NCBI RefSeq assembly: GCF_003589925.1
Contig: NZ_CP032382.1
Coordinates: 6,076,001-6,140,000, forward strand
Source: Chryseolinea soli
GTDB taxonomy: Bacteria; Bacteroidota; Bacteroidia; Cytophagales; Cyclobacteriaceae
Direction: 5' to 3'
Length of the DNA: 64,000 nucleotides
The position numbers and the translations under genes were made by a program. The notes beneath the pieces were generated by a model, which saw nothing but the letters and a program-made list of their open reading frames with translations, had not been told where the DNA came from and did no database searches. This document shows positions 47,401-55,647 of this stretch, in pieces (the stretch's first letter is position 1; every line of letters begins with the position of its first letter).

Positions 47401-48089
47401 GTCTCGATGTCATGATAGCGCTCCGTGAACTGGCGGAGCTGGCGCTCGATCGTTTTCAGCTCGATGGTGGTGTGCTTCGACCCGATGGCGTTGGCAATAC
47501 ACTCCTTTACAAACTCGGCCTTGATCACCGACTCGGAGCTGAGAAAGATGGACGTGATGGCCAGGGGGATGTTGTGATAGTTGGCATTGCCTTTCATCAA
47601 CGCGAACTTCTTGTAGCGCTTGTCCGGATCGGCACCATAGATGATGTTCCGGTACCGTTCAAATGTCTCCACCTGGTCGCTGTAGGATATGCGACGCTCG
47701 TTCAGTTTTGCCAGCACCGCCTTGGGCACCAGGGCCTCTTTGTCGTGGATATAATACTCCTGTTCAAAAGCGCCATCGACAAAGCGATAAAACAACTTGG
47801 TGTTCCGGTAGACCATCACATGAAACAGCCCATCCTCCGTCTTGATCTCGTAGATGATGTACGAGTTGGGGTATTGAAAATAATAATCCTCAAAGGTCTT
47901 CTGCGACGACGAGATCCCCAGGCCGCGCGTGTTGGCACTATAGAAAAAGAGGATGGCCCGCTGCAGCGTGGTCTTCCCCATATTGTTCGTCCCCACAAAA
48001 CACGTGTTGCCCGCGATTTCCACGCAGGAGTAGTCGGTGTTGGCGATGTTTATAAAAATGATCCGGTTAAGGATTCTGTTGTTCTCCAT
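44412..48089 (-). CDS. MukB/MksB-like SMC ATPase (JetC-like, DUF3584-like)
   Basis: ATG at 48089 gives 1225 aa; a TTG 9 nt upstream is also possible. The N-terminal ATPase half has Walker A GTNNMGKT (33-40). Long charged coiled coils (about 260-540 and 640-890) flank a globular hinge-like insert (around 550-620, ENFPDWYETIGKV and LYGIQLDL). The C-terminal half has a signature-like GSTGTD (about 1122-1127), Walker B HCIIDEVGQI (Asp1161, Glu1162) and ICLINGLP. The signature lacks the classical LSGGQ and recalls MukB's STGE. It overlaps the end of the MksE-like gene by 23 nt. It would form a DNA-loop-extruding motor with the two upstream products. Confidence 0.82.
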   Translation of the reverse strand: MENNRILNRIIFINIANTDYSCVEIAGNTCFVGTNNMGKTTLQRAILFFYSANTRGLGISSSQKTFEDYYFQYPNSYIIYEIKTEDGLFHVMVYRNTKLFYRFVDGAFEQEYYIHDKEALVPKAVLAKLNERRISYSDQVETFERYRNIIYGADPDKRYKKFALMKGNANYHNIPLAITSIFLSSESVIKAEFVKECIANAIGSKHTTIELKTIERQLRQFTERYHDIETFFRKENAQRSELIRDNFASIRQLKVRQRTLAADLGGALKYAALQKDTISAQVDEKKETALKLEVSFKEKEEQHKEKNKETHQEIGGLKIKLREADKKFAEYEEKGIADLLRDADEKPQLQLELQAREHEYATLTAGFSDVEQQFKTLFDALENEKKEFEHILQSQGLQLDKKLQEEKNALREALYSQVNGLKEKNSAEGERLRQLKTQHELDNKDAQFREKEIRHKRYFAEDVKLLQQNLDEIRKRKIECASALTVKSNNVDSLKKDGDHIVERNKTAAAQFMEKNKEEVSVNEAKIKAIDEKLSVHQHAFFGYLQENFPDWYETIGKVCNEDILFNETLKPKMDKKALQSLYGIQLDLSHVKVHSKTLEEYEQERSQHRERIATLNQAFLDYREEQARDEQAKLAAISRKVAHLKNEIGQLEYEMTQGEQKSKQYELDLHEWNRKGEAQREKDLVEVYELQEKYKQEMALIAQQLTALEKAIKTEVSALESAMNDKLAQLNKTFAKEIEKIKEQKEEKLGELEERKSKLQKEKTSVLKKKGIDDSRIRKLKKEIDELRQALQHIETHAQFINDYRKDKRELFDKVNEFKDEKEKFEERIKQADNEFGREKEAYTKARKHLDEETRELANALKGYVDGLSHFENHFRDKLLYDRLRHLVEPAPVAHTETNIIGLCSQLQANDNEFHNQFDKFRNNVSEFAGRFRPENHLNFKINTGAGEAEYERFASYLEEFYTENKIQISIAEVAKSHGMLIDAIASKMKALTEYKGRISKMIGKMEADFSKASFESSRLIEYIKLKSEDSENKVLRKLQRVTEFRDQNPFLYGEANLFNTGNKGKSEIDKRSVELLNDLQKVISEEHYDEINVQDLFELRFRIKEGKNDTGWIEKIDKVGSTGTDMLVKAVIYITLLNVFIKESTEKTTRNFKVHCIIDEVGQISAPYLKELISFADERNICLINGLPNESKLETHYNYTYKFRKDTNGYVKVVPLLTMSVEP

Positions 48090-48618
48090 CTTCTTCAATC
48101 GTTATCAGCGAGATCACTTGTTCGAGGTAATGAATGGCGTCCATTACTTTGTAAGTATCCTCGTCCTCTTGTTCAAAAAAACCGGCCTGGGCCAGGTCGT
48201 TAGCAATCTCGGCCACTTTGTCGACCATCTTCTCCTTCCGCGACAGCGCGTAGATCTTTTGTTTCAATCGCTCGTTCGAAAAACACTCTTCCGCGATCTG
48301 CGTAATCCGGTAACGCGTGCCCACGGTGGGCTTTAAGTCCATCGACGAGAAAAAGTCCATCACATCGATGTAATATGCAAACTGCTCAAGCTTTTTCTCG
48401 ATGACCAGGTTGGCCTCCTCCTGCTGACTGAAATAATAATAGTTGTGTCCGCTTTCGAGCGTATAGCCGGTGTGACTAAAAAACTGTTTCAACAGCTCAT
48501 AATTTCCTTCGTAGCCGATCACATCGAAAAGCTTTCCCTTGCTTCCGTTCGAACTGATGAAATTTCCACGGCTCAGGATGGCAAATATTTCCGGTGTCTG
48601 TTTGGGAATGTTGTTCAT
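48067..48618 (-). CDS. MukE/MksE-like condensin subunit (JetB-like)
   Basis: A 183-aa acidic, mostly helical protein with no signal peptide: N-terminal QTPEIFAILSRGNFISS, a central YYIDVMDFFSSMDLKPTVGTRYRI and a C-terminal acidic tail. Size and position (between the kleisin-like and SMC-like genes) fit MukE/MksE/JetB, whose winged-helix domains clamp the kleisin and DNA. Sequence similarity in this family is low, so the call rests mainly on context. Its start overlaps the stop of the upstream gene by 4 nt (ATGA). Confidence 0.7.
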   Translation of the reverse strand: MNNIPKQTPEIFAILSRGNFISSNGSKGKLFDVIGYEGNYELLKQFFSHTGYTLESGHNYYYFSQQEEANLVIEKKLEQFAYYIDVMDFFSSMDLKPTVGTRYRITQIAEECFSNERLKQKIYALSRKEKMVDKVAEIANDLAQAGFFEQEDEDTYKVMDAIHYLEQVISLITIEEDGEQQNP

Positions 48619-49835
48619 GCCTGCATTTTTCGGTTAGGTTTTATGATGGCATAGCCCAGTTTGAGCTTTTGTTTTTTGTCGTTGACGTAATCCATCTTTC
48701 CCAGCTTCCCCGAGATGGAGAGCTTGCTGTCGTAGTCAATGGAAATGCCGACATACAGCGAGATCCGTTTCTCAAGACTGAGTTCGCCTACTTTTTCGGG
48801 GAACTTGTAGGTGAGCACAAATTGAAACAGGTCGGAATCGCTCGTCATGAACTTCTCTACGAGGCCGGCCACGTTCAGGCTGGTGGACTCTTCCAGGTTG
48901 CTCTCATCAAAACCTTCGGCCATTCTTCCCGCGGGTTTTCGCGATGTATTGCGAAGCAGGTCGAGCTTCGTGGCGATCTTTTTCGACAACTCATGGCCGC
49001 GGTCGGAATACAGGAAGTCGAGCGAGATCCGCGACTTCAGCACACTCCGGCGCTGGAACATCAGCGCCTTGGTGCCCGTCACCACGTCGATGAAATCGGT
49101 TTTGTATTTCAACTCCTCGTAGTCCTTCAACTCCTTCAGCCGTTGGATCTTTTTGTAGATGGCTGCCTGGTATTGAATGCGATTGATGTAGTCGATGATC
49201 TGTGATTGGATCTCATTCAGGTAGTCGCGGTTTCGCACCAGGATGTAGCGGAGATCGAGCACGATGGAATTTAGCTCGGCGTCGATGATGGTGTTGAAAA
49301 ATCCCTGGGCATCGGAAATGATCTGTTCCGATTCGCGGATCAGGTTGATGATGTCGTCGCGCTTGGATTTGTATTTGTCCAGTTCCTGCAACTTGATCAC
49401 ATAGTTGTCCTGGTTTTTGTAGGTGTCGTCGATGTTCTTGTGCAGCTTCATCACCTCGCGCGACGTGGTGGAACTGATCCGTTTCAGCGAGCGCTTGATG
49501 TTGCGCAGGAACTTCGGGTTGCTGTCGATCCGGTAGTACTTCAGGTTCTCGTTCAGCGCCTGGATGTTGTCGTTGATGAAGCTGGTGGTCACCTCACCGA
49601 TCTCCAGGAATTCCTCGATAAAGGTCACGATCCGGTCGTCGAGGCCGATCACGTTGTTGTTTTCGTGGATGATCTCGTACAGGACGAGTTTCTCCAAACG
49701 CTCATCCGACATATCGTCGCGGGCCAGGATTTCCGATTTGTGGATGGAGTCCTTGTTCCCAAAGAGCATTTCAATAACATCCTTGCTTTGGTAAAGAAGG
49801 TTTACAAGATCACGGATGGTTAATGGCGTTCTCAA
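48615..49835 (-). CDS. MukF/MksF-like kleisin subunit (JetA-like)
   Basis: A 406-aa protein starting at TTG 49835; an in-frame stop lies just upstream and no ATG is usable before residue 22. The N-terminus (about 1-100) looks like a winged helix. A helical or coiled-coil middle follows (about 100-260), and the last 100 residues are beta-rich (FQFVLTYKFPEKVGELSLEKRI), as expected for the kleisin part that binds the SMC heads. The call depends on the gene order F-E-B and the overlaps. First gene of the operon. Confidence 0.7.
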   Translation of the reverse strand: MRTPLTIRDLVNLLYQSKDVIEMLFGNKDSIHKSEILARDDMSDERLEKLVLYEIIHENNNVIGLDDRIVTFIEEFLEIGEVTTSFINDNIQALNENLKYYRIDSNPKFLRNIKRSLKRISSTTSREVMKLHKNIDDTYKNQDNYVIKLQELDKYKSKRDDIINLIRESEQIISDAQGFFNTIIDAELNSIVLDLRYILVRNRDYLNEIQSQIIDYINRIQYQAAIYKKIQRLKELKDYEELKYKTDFIDVVTGTKALMFQRRSVLKSRISLDFLYSDRGHELSKKIATKLDLLRNTSRKPAGRMAEGFDESNLEESTSLNVAGLVEKFMTSDSDLFQFVLTYKFPEKVGELSLEKRISLYVGISIDYDSKLSISGKLGKMDYVNDKKQKLKLGYAIIKPNRKMQA

Positions 49836-50106
49836 TCGTTTTTGGGCCCAAAGTCATGGGTTGGAACCACAACATCCTGGCAAAATACCCCACTGGAATA
49901 GCTTGCGCAAAAGGGAAATGAGAATCGACGTGAAAAATATTTAATTATCTGATTGTCATTATATTATAATTCGCTATTCAAAATTTTGCTAACCGCCCTG
50001 CCGCCCCTGGCATCGCGCGCATTTTTCTTATCTTGCGGGTTCTCTCTGGAGCTCTCCGCGGGAAATAACCGTTGCCAGGAAGGTTTGACATCTGTATCCA
50101 GTTACT

Positions 50107-50919
50107 ATGAAATCTATTCCCGGGTTGTTAAAACGGTTCTCCTGTCTGCTTTTCGTTGTTTTTGTCACCTGCTCCAAAGACCATGACCCCGTGGAGCAAC
50201 AGCCCTCCAATGGACAGAATTTAAAAACGTGTGTTTTGAAAAGCGGTACGTCAAATGGGAGGTCCATCACTTTCGACCGCGATGCCCAGCACTGGCCGAT
50301 AACGATCCGTTATTCCAATGGAAATAAGCCGGACATCATCTGCTCCATCCAATACGACGCCGATCACCGGGTTGTTAAATTGATGCAGGGAAATGCTTAT
50401 GTCGAATATGCCTATCAGGCCGGGAAGCCGGCGACGAGCATCGTATTCACCCGGAAAACTCCGGATGCATCCTTCGAACAATATGCGCAGTATTACTACC
50501 ATTATGATGATCAGGGGAGGCTGGATTCCATCACCGACGATATCGGACAATACGAGCGGTTTGAATACGACGCGGTGGGAAATGTTGTCAAACAATACGC
50601 AAAACCAATGGGACTGCCCGAGGGGTTGACGCGGCAATACCTGGCCTTCGACAATAAGAAGAATCCCCGCGTGGAAGCAAATTTCGACCAGGTCCCCGTG
50701 CTGCTCGATTGGATTGAAGGAAACTTTATCACCATGCTGCAGCTCCCAATACCAAGTCAACACAATAGTACCAAGGACGCCTATGTTTCATCAAATGGTG
50801 TCATCCTCCGCACATGCTCTTATCAATACAACCCCGATGGCTACCCGACATCCGTGCGCATACAAACCGACGCAAAAAGCGATGTCACCACCGATATCAT
50901 GACGTATGATTGCTTTTGA
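50107..50919 (+). CDS. hypothetical lipoprotein with YD-like repeats
   Basis: A 270-aa lipoprotein (lipobox VTC, Cys22, followed by SKDHDP). The mature part has repeats related to the RHS/YD type: IQYDADHRVVKLMQG, YHYDDQGRLDSITDD, FEYDAVGNVVKQY and YQYNPDGYPTSVRI. This is the pattern of DUF4595-like Bacteroidota lipoproteins. Probably an outer-membrane or periplasmic protein. It is divergent from the condensin operon and 55 nt upstream of paralogue B. Confidence 0.75.
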   Translation: MKSIPGLLKRFSCLLFVVFVTCSKDHDPVEQQPSNGQNLKTCVLKSGTSNGRSITFDRDAQHWPITIRYSNGNKPDIICSIQYDADHRVVKLMQGNAYVEYAYQAGKPATSIVFTRKTPDASFEQYAQYYYHYDDQGRLDSITDDIGQYERFEYDAVGNVVKQYAKPMGLPEGLTRQYLAFDNKKNPRVEANFDQVPVLLDWIEGNFITMLQLPIPSQHNSTKDAYVSSNGVILRTCSYQYNPDGYPTSVRIQTDAKSDVTTDIMTYDCF

Positions 50920-50974
50920 ATTGACTTTTGAAACCCTATATTTTTTGAAATTGTAACCTGCTTCGATCTGTAAA

Positions 50975-51565
50975 ATGAAAAAATTCTTCTTCCTGTTTAT
51001 TCTTTCTTCGCATGTGTTATGGGCTCAACAAGCGCATTATCCGAAACTGCTTTCCGGCAGTATGAAAGACGTAAAAAAAGAAAAATCATTCAACATCACC
51101 TTTGCTTACGACAGTATGCTCGTTGGGCGTAATGTTGATGAATCCCGGTTCCTGACCGATCTCGAAGACCGGTGGAAAGTCAAGGACCCGGCCAAGGGAG
51201 CTGAGTTGGTGAAAAAATGGTATAGTGACCGCACCCGGCTGTATGAGCCTGCCTTCATCAAAAGCTTTAAGCGATACGCCATCGTCGAGATGCCGGATGT
51301 GCAGGCCAAGTATACGTTGATCCTGAAAACGAAACGCACGGAAGGTGGATGGGATGCTTGGGTGACAGGACACTCAGGCCTGATCGACGGAGAGCTTTGG
51401 GTGGTTGAAACGGCCGATCCCCGGAATGTTATTGCCATCATTGGCTTTAACGAACTCATGGGCAAATATGATATCGGCGGCGATCTTGAAATGGGCCTTC
51501 GCATCGAATCGGCTTACGATTTTGCAGGAAGGGTTTTGGGAGATTTTTTCAGACGCAAGTCGTAA
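50975..51565 (+). CDS. secreted protein of unknown function, paralogue B
   Basis: A 196-aa protein with a signal peptide (FLFILSSHVLWAQ), clearly homologous to the protein at 43765-44358: KLLSGSMK, SFNITFAYDSMLVG, RLYEPAFIKSF, YTLILKTKRTEGGW, LIDGELWVVETAD and LGDFFRRKS. Family unknown. It follows a YD-repeat lipoprotein gene and ends directly against the convergent HicB gene, with no spacer. The copies have diverged too far for a recent duplication. Confidence 0.75.
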   Translation: MKKFFFLFILSSHVLWAQQAHYPKLLSGSMKDVKKEKSFNITFAYDSMLVGRNVDESRFLTDLEDRWKVKDPAKGAELVKKWYSDRTRLYEPAFIKSFKRYAIVEMPDVQAKYTLILKTKRTEGGWDAWVTGHSGLIDGELWVVETADPRNVIAIIGFNELMGKYDIGGDLEMGLRIESAYDFAGRVLGDFFRRKS

Positions 51566-51958
51566 CTAGCTTCTTGACTTGCTTTTTTTTGAACTAACCT
51601 TGGTTCGAACTGAAACACTTTCGACGCTTTTTAAACTGCCGGCTATAGCATTTTCAACGAATTCGTTTAACGACATTTTAGCCGCCACGGCTTTGAGCGC
51701 TGCCAACCTATGCAATTCGGGGTTAATCCTGATATTGAAACTTCCTTTGAAAGCCCGTTCGGGCTCCTTTCCCATTTCTTTACAGGTTTCAAGATAGTCG
51801 TCCACAGCTTCTCTAAACATTTTTTGAAGTTCTTTAACACTTGAACCTTCGTACATTACGGTATCATTTATGCCGAATATTTGTCCATAGAATACCTGAT
51901 CTTTAAGGCTGAACTCAACCGTGCCCTTGTAACCATTGTAATCTAGCATATTATCCAT
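51566..51958 (-). CDS. hicB: HicB family antitoxin
   Basis: A 130-aa antitoxin. The N-terminal HicB fold (YKGTVEFSLKDQVFYGQIFGINDTVMYEG, SVKELQKMFREAVDDYLE) is an RNase-H-like partner domain. The C-terminal FNIRINPELHRLAALKAVAAKMSLNEFVENAI is a ribbon-helix-helix DNA-binding domain, followed by a basic tail. It neutralises HicA and represses the pair. It lies downstream of hicA, the usual order. Confidence 0.93.
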   Translation of the reverse strand: MDNMLDYNGYKGTVEFSLKDQVFYGQIFGINDTVMYEGSSVKELQKMFREAVDDYLETCKEMGKEPERAFKGSFNIRINPELHRLAALKAVAAKMSLNEFVENAIAGSLKSVESVSVRTKVSSKKSKSRS

Positions 51959-52026
51959 ATCTCTAATTTTTTGTTGTTACTGTAGCTAAAATGGACTGCA
52001 CTCTGAAAACAAAGCCAGTCTTTTCA

Positions 52027-52275
52027 TCAGATTATACCACTTTCGATCAATTTGTTAATGACGTTTTCTATTACATATGGTTTTAAAATCTTACCTGGAT
52101 GAGGCTTATGTAAACTTAAAATATGCCCCGTTTTAGTGTTAATGAATTTTCTGCCTGATCCCCTTGCCTTTTTTTCAGTGTATCCAAATTTCTTCATAAC
52201 TGTTTGTAACTCTGCCCAGGTAAAGTCTGTCGGCCGGGATAAAAGCCTTTCAATTAATTTCTCAAATCTTTCCAT
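52027..52275 (-). CDS. hicA: HicA family toxin
   Basis: An 82-aa toxin with the double-stranded-RNA-binding-like HicA fold: FTWAELQTVMKKFGYTEKKARGSGRKFIN, then ILSLHKPHPGKILKPYVIENVINKL. HicA toxins cleave mRNA. The catalytic His may be within LHKPHPG; the usual GSHxxF element reads GSGRKF here, as in part of the family. It is the first gene of the pair, 68 nt upstream of hicB. A long palindrome lies upstream. Confidence 0.92.
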   Translation of the reverse strand: MERFEKLIERLLSRPTDFTWAELQTVMKKFGYTEKKARGSGRKFINTKTGHILSLHKPHPGKILKPYVIENVINKLIESGII

Positions 52276-52326
52276 TTTCTGGCTATCGGTTTCAAAATTG
52301 TTAAAGCTAAGGGTGCGATACTAAGT

Positions 52327-52364
52327 AACTAATTTTCAGTCGCAAATGCAACCGAAAATTAGTT
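52327..52364. promoter_or_regulatory. 38-bp near-perfect palindrome upstream of hicA
   Basis: Arms of 18 nt (52327-52344 and 52347-52364) match with two mismatches around a central AA; the outer 11 bp (AACTAATTTTC / GAAAATTAGTT) match perfectly. It is 52 nt upstream of the hicA start and lacks a T-run, so a HicB operator is more likely than a terminator for dnaE2. Confidence 0.6.
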
Positions 52365-52420
52365 GCAAAAATATAGCCACTTGTATATCAACATTTTCCA
52401 TATTGAAATGTCACATCAGT

Positions 52421-55400
52421 CTATCTGAAATTCCTCCCCTCCGGAAAGATCTTCCCCTGCACCACCTCCTGTTCCTCTGTTTTCTTCTTCACCAAAAAAG
52501 GCGAAGTCTTCTCATCCGAACGCGACAAGGGCGTCAATGACAAGTCTTCATCTTTCCATGCGGTGAGCTTTCGCAATAATCCCGAGAAATTATAGCAACG
52601 CCTGACGATCACGTGGATCACCTCCCCTTCCCGTTGCAGTTGGCCTTCGACCATGAGCAAGCGGGATTGGATGATCTCTTTTCGATATTGGTCAAACAAC
52701 TTTTGAAAGACCACGAGGTTCGATGTTCCCGTTTCGTCTTCAATAGTGATGAAGCAGATGCCGCTTGCCGTGCCGGGTCTTTGCCGCACAAGGATAAGCC
52801 CCGCGACTTTCACTCTATCTCCATTCTTTGCATTCTCCAGCGCAGAAACGGGGCGTACATGAAACCTGTTGAGCTCTTCACGGACAAAGCTCACCGGATG
52901 TGCTTTTAAAGACAACGACATCGCGGCATAATCATGCACCACATGTTCGGACAAAGCCATGGTGGGAAGTTTTATTTTTTCCTCGGCGACATTGTCGGGA
53001 GACTGACCGGAAAAGAGCGCCAGCGGTTGGTCCTTTGTGGAGACTTCCCACAATGCCCTTCGCCGGTCGTGGTCAATGGACCGGAACGCATCGGCGTCGG
53101 CTAATTTCTCCAGCGCTGCTTCGGTGAGCCCGGTTTCGCGAAGTTGGTGGATGGAGGTATAGCCGTCTTTTCTGCTTTCGGTCAGCAACTGCATATCTTC
53201 CTCGCGAAGACCTTTCACCTGGCGAAACCCCAAACGCAAAGCACAAGGCTTCCCCGATCTCGCCTCCAGGCGGTTGTCCCAGTTGGAATCGTTGATGTCC
53301 ACAGGGCGTACGTCGACACCGTGTTTTTGAGCGTCGATGATGATCTGTGCGGGTTGGTAGAAACCCATGGGCATGCTGTTGAGCAGGGCGCAGGCAAACA
53401 CATCCGGGTAATAACACTTGAGCCACGAGGAAACATAGACCAACAAAGCAAAGCTGACGGCGTGACTCTCCGGGAAGCCATAGCTGCCGAATCCTTCCAA
53501 TTGTTTGAATACGCGGCGTGCGTATTCTTCCGTATACCCCTTGCTGGTCATGCCGGTGATCAACTTTTTCTCGAAGTTGGCGATCACACCCTTTGCTTTG
53601 AAGGTGGCCATGCTCCGGCGCAGTTCGTCGGCTTCGGCCGGGGTGAAACCTGCGGCGACGATGGCGATCTTCATGGCCTGCTCCTGAAACAACGGGATGC
53701 CTAGTGTTCTACCCAGGATTTCCTCCAGCTCTTTTGAGGGATAATCTATGGGCTCCTCCCCGTTCCGGCGGCGCAGATAAGGATGCACCATGTCGCCCTG
53801 GATGGGGCCGGGGCGTACGATCGCTACTTCGATGACCAGGTCATAGAAACACTTCGGCTTTAATCGCGGCAGCATGGATTGTTGTGCGCGGCTTTCGATC
53901 TGGAACACACCGATGGTGTCGGCATGGCCCACCATCTCGTAGACTGCGGGATCGTCTTGTGGGATGTTGGCCAGCGTGAGCTCGCGGCCGTAGTGGTTCT
54001 TCACGAGGTCGAACGCTTTGCGGATGCAGGTGAGCATGCCCAGGGCCAGCACGTCTATTTTCAGAAAGCCGAGGGCATCGATGTCGTCTTTGTTCCATTC
54101 AATACAAGTGCGGTCTTCCATGCGCGCATTCAGGATGGGACAGAGATGCGAGAGCTCACCCTGGGTGATGACAAAGCCGCCGGTGTGCTGCCCCAGTTGA
54201 CGGGGAAAGCCCATGAACTGTGCCGTGAGCCGTAATACTTTTTGGAGTGTGGGGTCGTCCGGGTTCAGTCCCTGGCTGGTGATCCGGTTGCGGTCGAAGC
54301 CTTCGTCGGCAAAATCCCAGATCAGACCGGAAAGGCGATTGACGGTGTCGACCGATAGCCCCATGGCCTTGCCTACATCGCGGATCGCACCTTTGTGATG
54401 TTGTTGGGTGACTGTGGCGACAATCGCCGCCCGGTTGCGACCGTATTTCCCAAAGATATATTGCATGACTTCCTCACGCCTTTCGTGCTCGAAGTCCACA
54501 TCGATGTCCGGGGGCTCGTTGCGCGCCGAGGAAATGAACCGCTCAAACAGCAGGTCGAACTTTGAGGGGTCCACCGAGGTGATGCCCAGGCAGTAACACA
54601 CGGTGGAGTTCGCGGCCGACCCTCGTCCCTGGCAAAGAATCCCCTGCTTCCGCGCATAGCGCACGATGTCATAGACCGTAAGAAAATACTCGGCATAATT
54701 CATCCGTTCCATAAATGCCAGCTCATAGGCAATGGCGGCTTTGATCTTTTCGGGGATGTGTTCTCCAAAAAGTTTGTGGGCGCCTTCCTCGGTCAGAAAG
54801 GCGAGTTCTTCCTGGGGTGTGCGGCCATCGGTGGTGATCTCTTTGGGGTATTGATATTTCAATTCGTCCAGCGAGAACTGGCAGGCTTCGGCGATGGCTT
54901 GGGTTTGATGGATCGCGTCGGGATATTGACGGAACAACCGGAGCATTTCGTCGATGGGCTTCAGAAATCTCTCAGCGTTTGGATGCAGACGAAAACCCGC
55001 GGTGTGGATGGTACATTTTTCGCGCACGCAGGTGACCACGTCTTGCAACTCCCGGCGCATGGGGTGATGATAGTGCACATCGTTGGTGGCCACCATCGGC
55101 ATGTGCAGTTGGGTGGCCAATTGGGAGATGCGATACAACTGTTTGGCATCGTCACCACCATAAGCGCGTGACGCCGCGATGTAGAGGTGGTCTCCGAAAG
55201 CTTCGCGGTATTCGCGCAACACTTTTTTGAAAGCCGGATCGAATTCGTAAACTTCATTCAATGACGAGGGCGGCAGCACGACGAACTTCGACCCTGCGGC
55301 ATGATGGTATACATCGGCTTTGTATAACTGGCATTGACCTTTTTCCGTGCGAAGATTGCCCAGCGTGAGCAGCGATGAGATTTGCGCGTAGGCCTGGACA

Positions 55401-55642
55401 TCCGTGGGAAACGCTAAGAGACTTGGTCCATCCACGAGGTCCAGGCGACATGCCGGAATGATGCGCATGCCCAGTTTTTTTGCCGCCACGTGGGCGCGGA
55501 CAATGCCGGCAAACGTGTTGCGGTCGGTGATGGCGATGCGGCGATGGCCGAAGACGGAGGCTTGTTCCACCATCTCTTCGGGGTGTGATGCGCCCCGGAG
55601 AAAACTGAAGTTCGTAGTGACTTGTAGTTCGGTGTATGCCAT
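52421..55642 (-). CDS. dnaE2: error-prone DNA polymerase III alpha subunit
   Basis: ATG at 55642 (MAYTELQVTTNFSF) gives 1073 aa, the usual length of DnaE2/ImuC. The N-terminal PHP domain starts FSFLRGASHPEEMVEQA. The polymerase core has the catalytic acidic cluster in NEPPDIDVDFEHERREEV and a QHTGGFVIT segment. A helix-hairpin-helix region follows, and a C-terminal OB fold is present (DRVKVAGLILVRQRPGTASG). It is the translesion polymerase of the imuA-imuB-dnaE2 cassette. It starts 5 nt after the imuB stop. Confidence 0.97.
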   Translation of the reverse strand: MAYTELQVTTNFSFLRGASHPEEMVEQASVFGHRRIAITDRNTFAGIVRAHVAAKKLGMRIIPACRLDLVDGPSLLAFPTDVQAYAQISSLLTLGNLRTEKGQCQLYKADVYHHAAGSKFVVLPPSSLNEVYEFDPAFKKVLREYREAFGDHLYIAASRAYGGDDAKQLYRISQLATQLHMPMVATNDVHYHHPMRRELQDVVTCVREKCTIHTAGFRLHPNAERFLKPIDEMLRLFRQYPDAIHQTQAIAEACQFSLDELKYQYPKEITTDGRTPQEELAFLTEEGAHKLFGEHIPEKIKAAIAYELAFMERMNYAEYFLTVYDIVRYARKQGILCQGRGSAANSTVCYCLGITSVDPSKFDLLFERFISSARNEPPDIDVDFEHERREEVMQYIFGKYGRNRAAIVATVTQQHHKGAIRDVGKAMGLSVDTVNRLSGLIWDFADEGFDRNRITSQGLNPDDPTLQKVLRLTAQFMGFPRQLGQHTGGFVITQGELSHLCPILNARMEDRTCIEWNKDDIDALGFLKIDVLALGMLTCIRKAFDLVKNHYGRELTLANIPQDDPAVYEMVGHADTIGVFQIESRAQQSMLPRLKPKCFYDLVIEVAIVRPGPIQGDMVHPYLRRRNGEEPIDYPSKELEEILGRTLGIPLFQEQAMKIAIVAAGFTPAEADELRRSMATFKAKGVIANFEKKLITGMTSKGYTEEYARRVFKQLEGFGSYGFPESHAVSFALLVYVSSWLKCYYPDVFACALLNSMPMGFYQPAQIIIDAQKHGVDVRPVDINDSNWDNRLEARSGKPCALRLGFRQVKGLREEDMQLLTESRKDGYTSIHQLRETGLTEAALEKLADADAFRSIDHDRRRALWEVSTKDQPLALFSGQSPDNVAEEKIKLPTMALSEHVVHDYAAMSLSLKAHPVSFVREELNRFHVRPVSALENAKNGDRVKVAGLILVRQRPGTASGICFITIEDETGTSNLVVFQKLFDQYRKEIIQSRLLMVEGQLQREGEVIHVIVRRCYNFSGLLRKLTAWKDEDLSLTPLSRSDEKTSPFLVKKKTEEQEVVQGKIFPEGRNFR

Positions 55643-55647
55643 AACGC

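Noticed and set aside
46920..48203. 427-codon open frame on the plus strand
   Set aside because: It is antisense to the SMC-like ATPase and has the Leu/Phe/Val-rich composition expected from reverse-reading Glu/Lys-rich coiled-coil codons.
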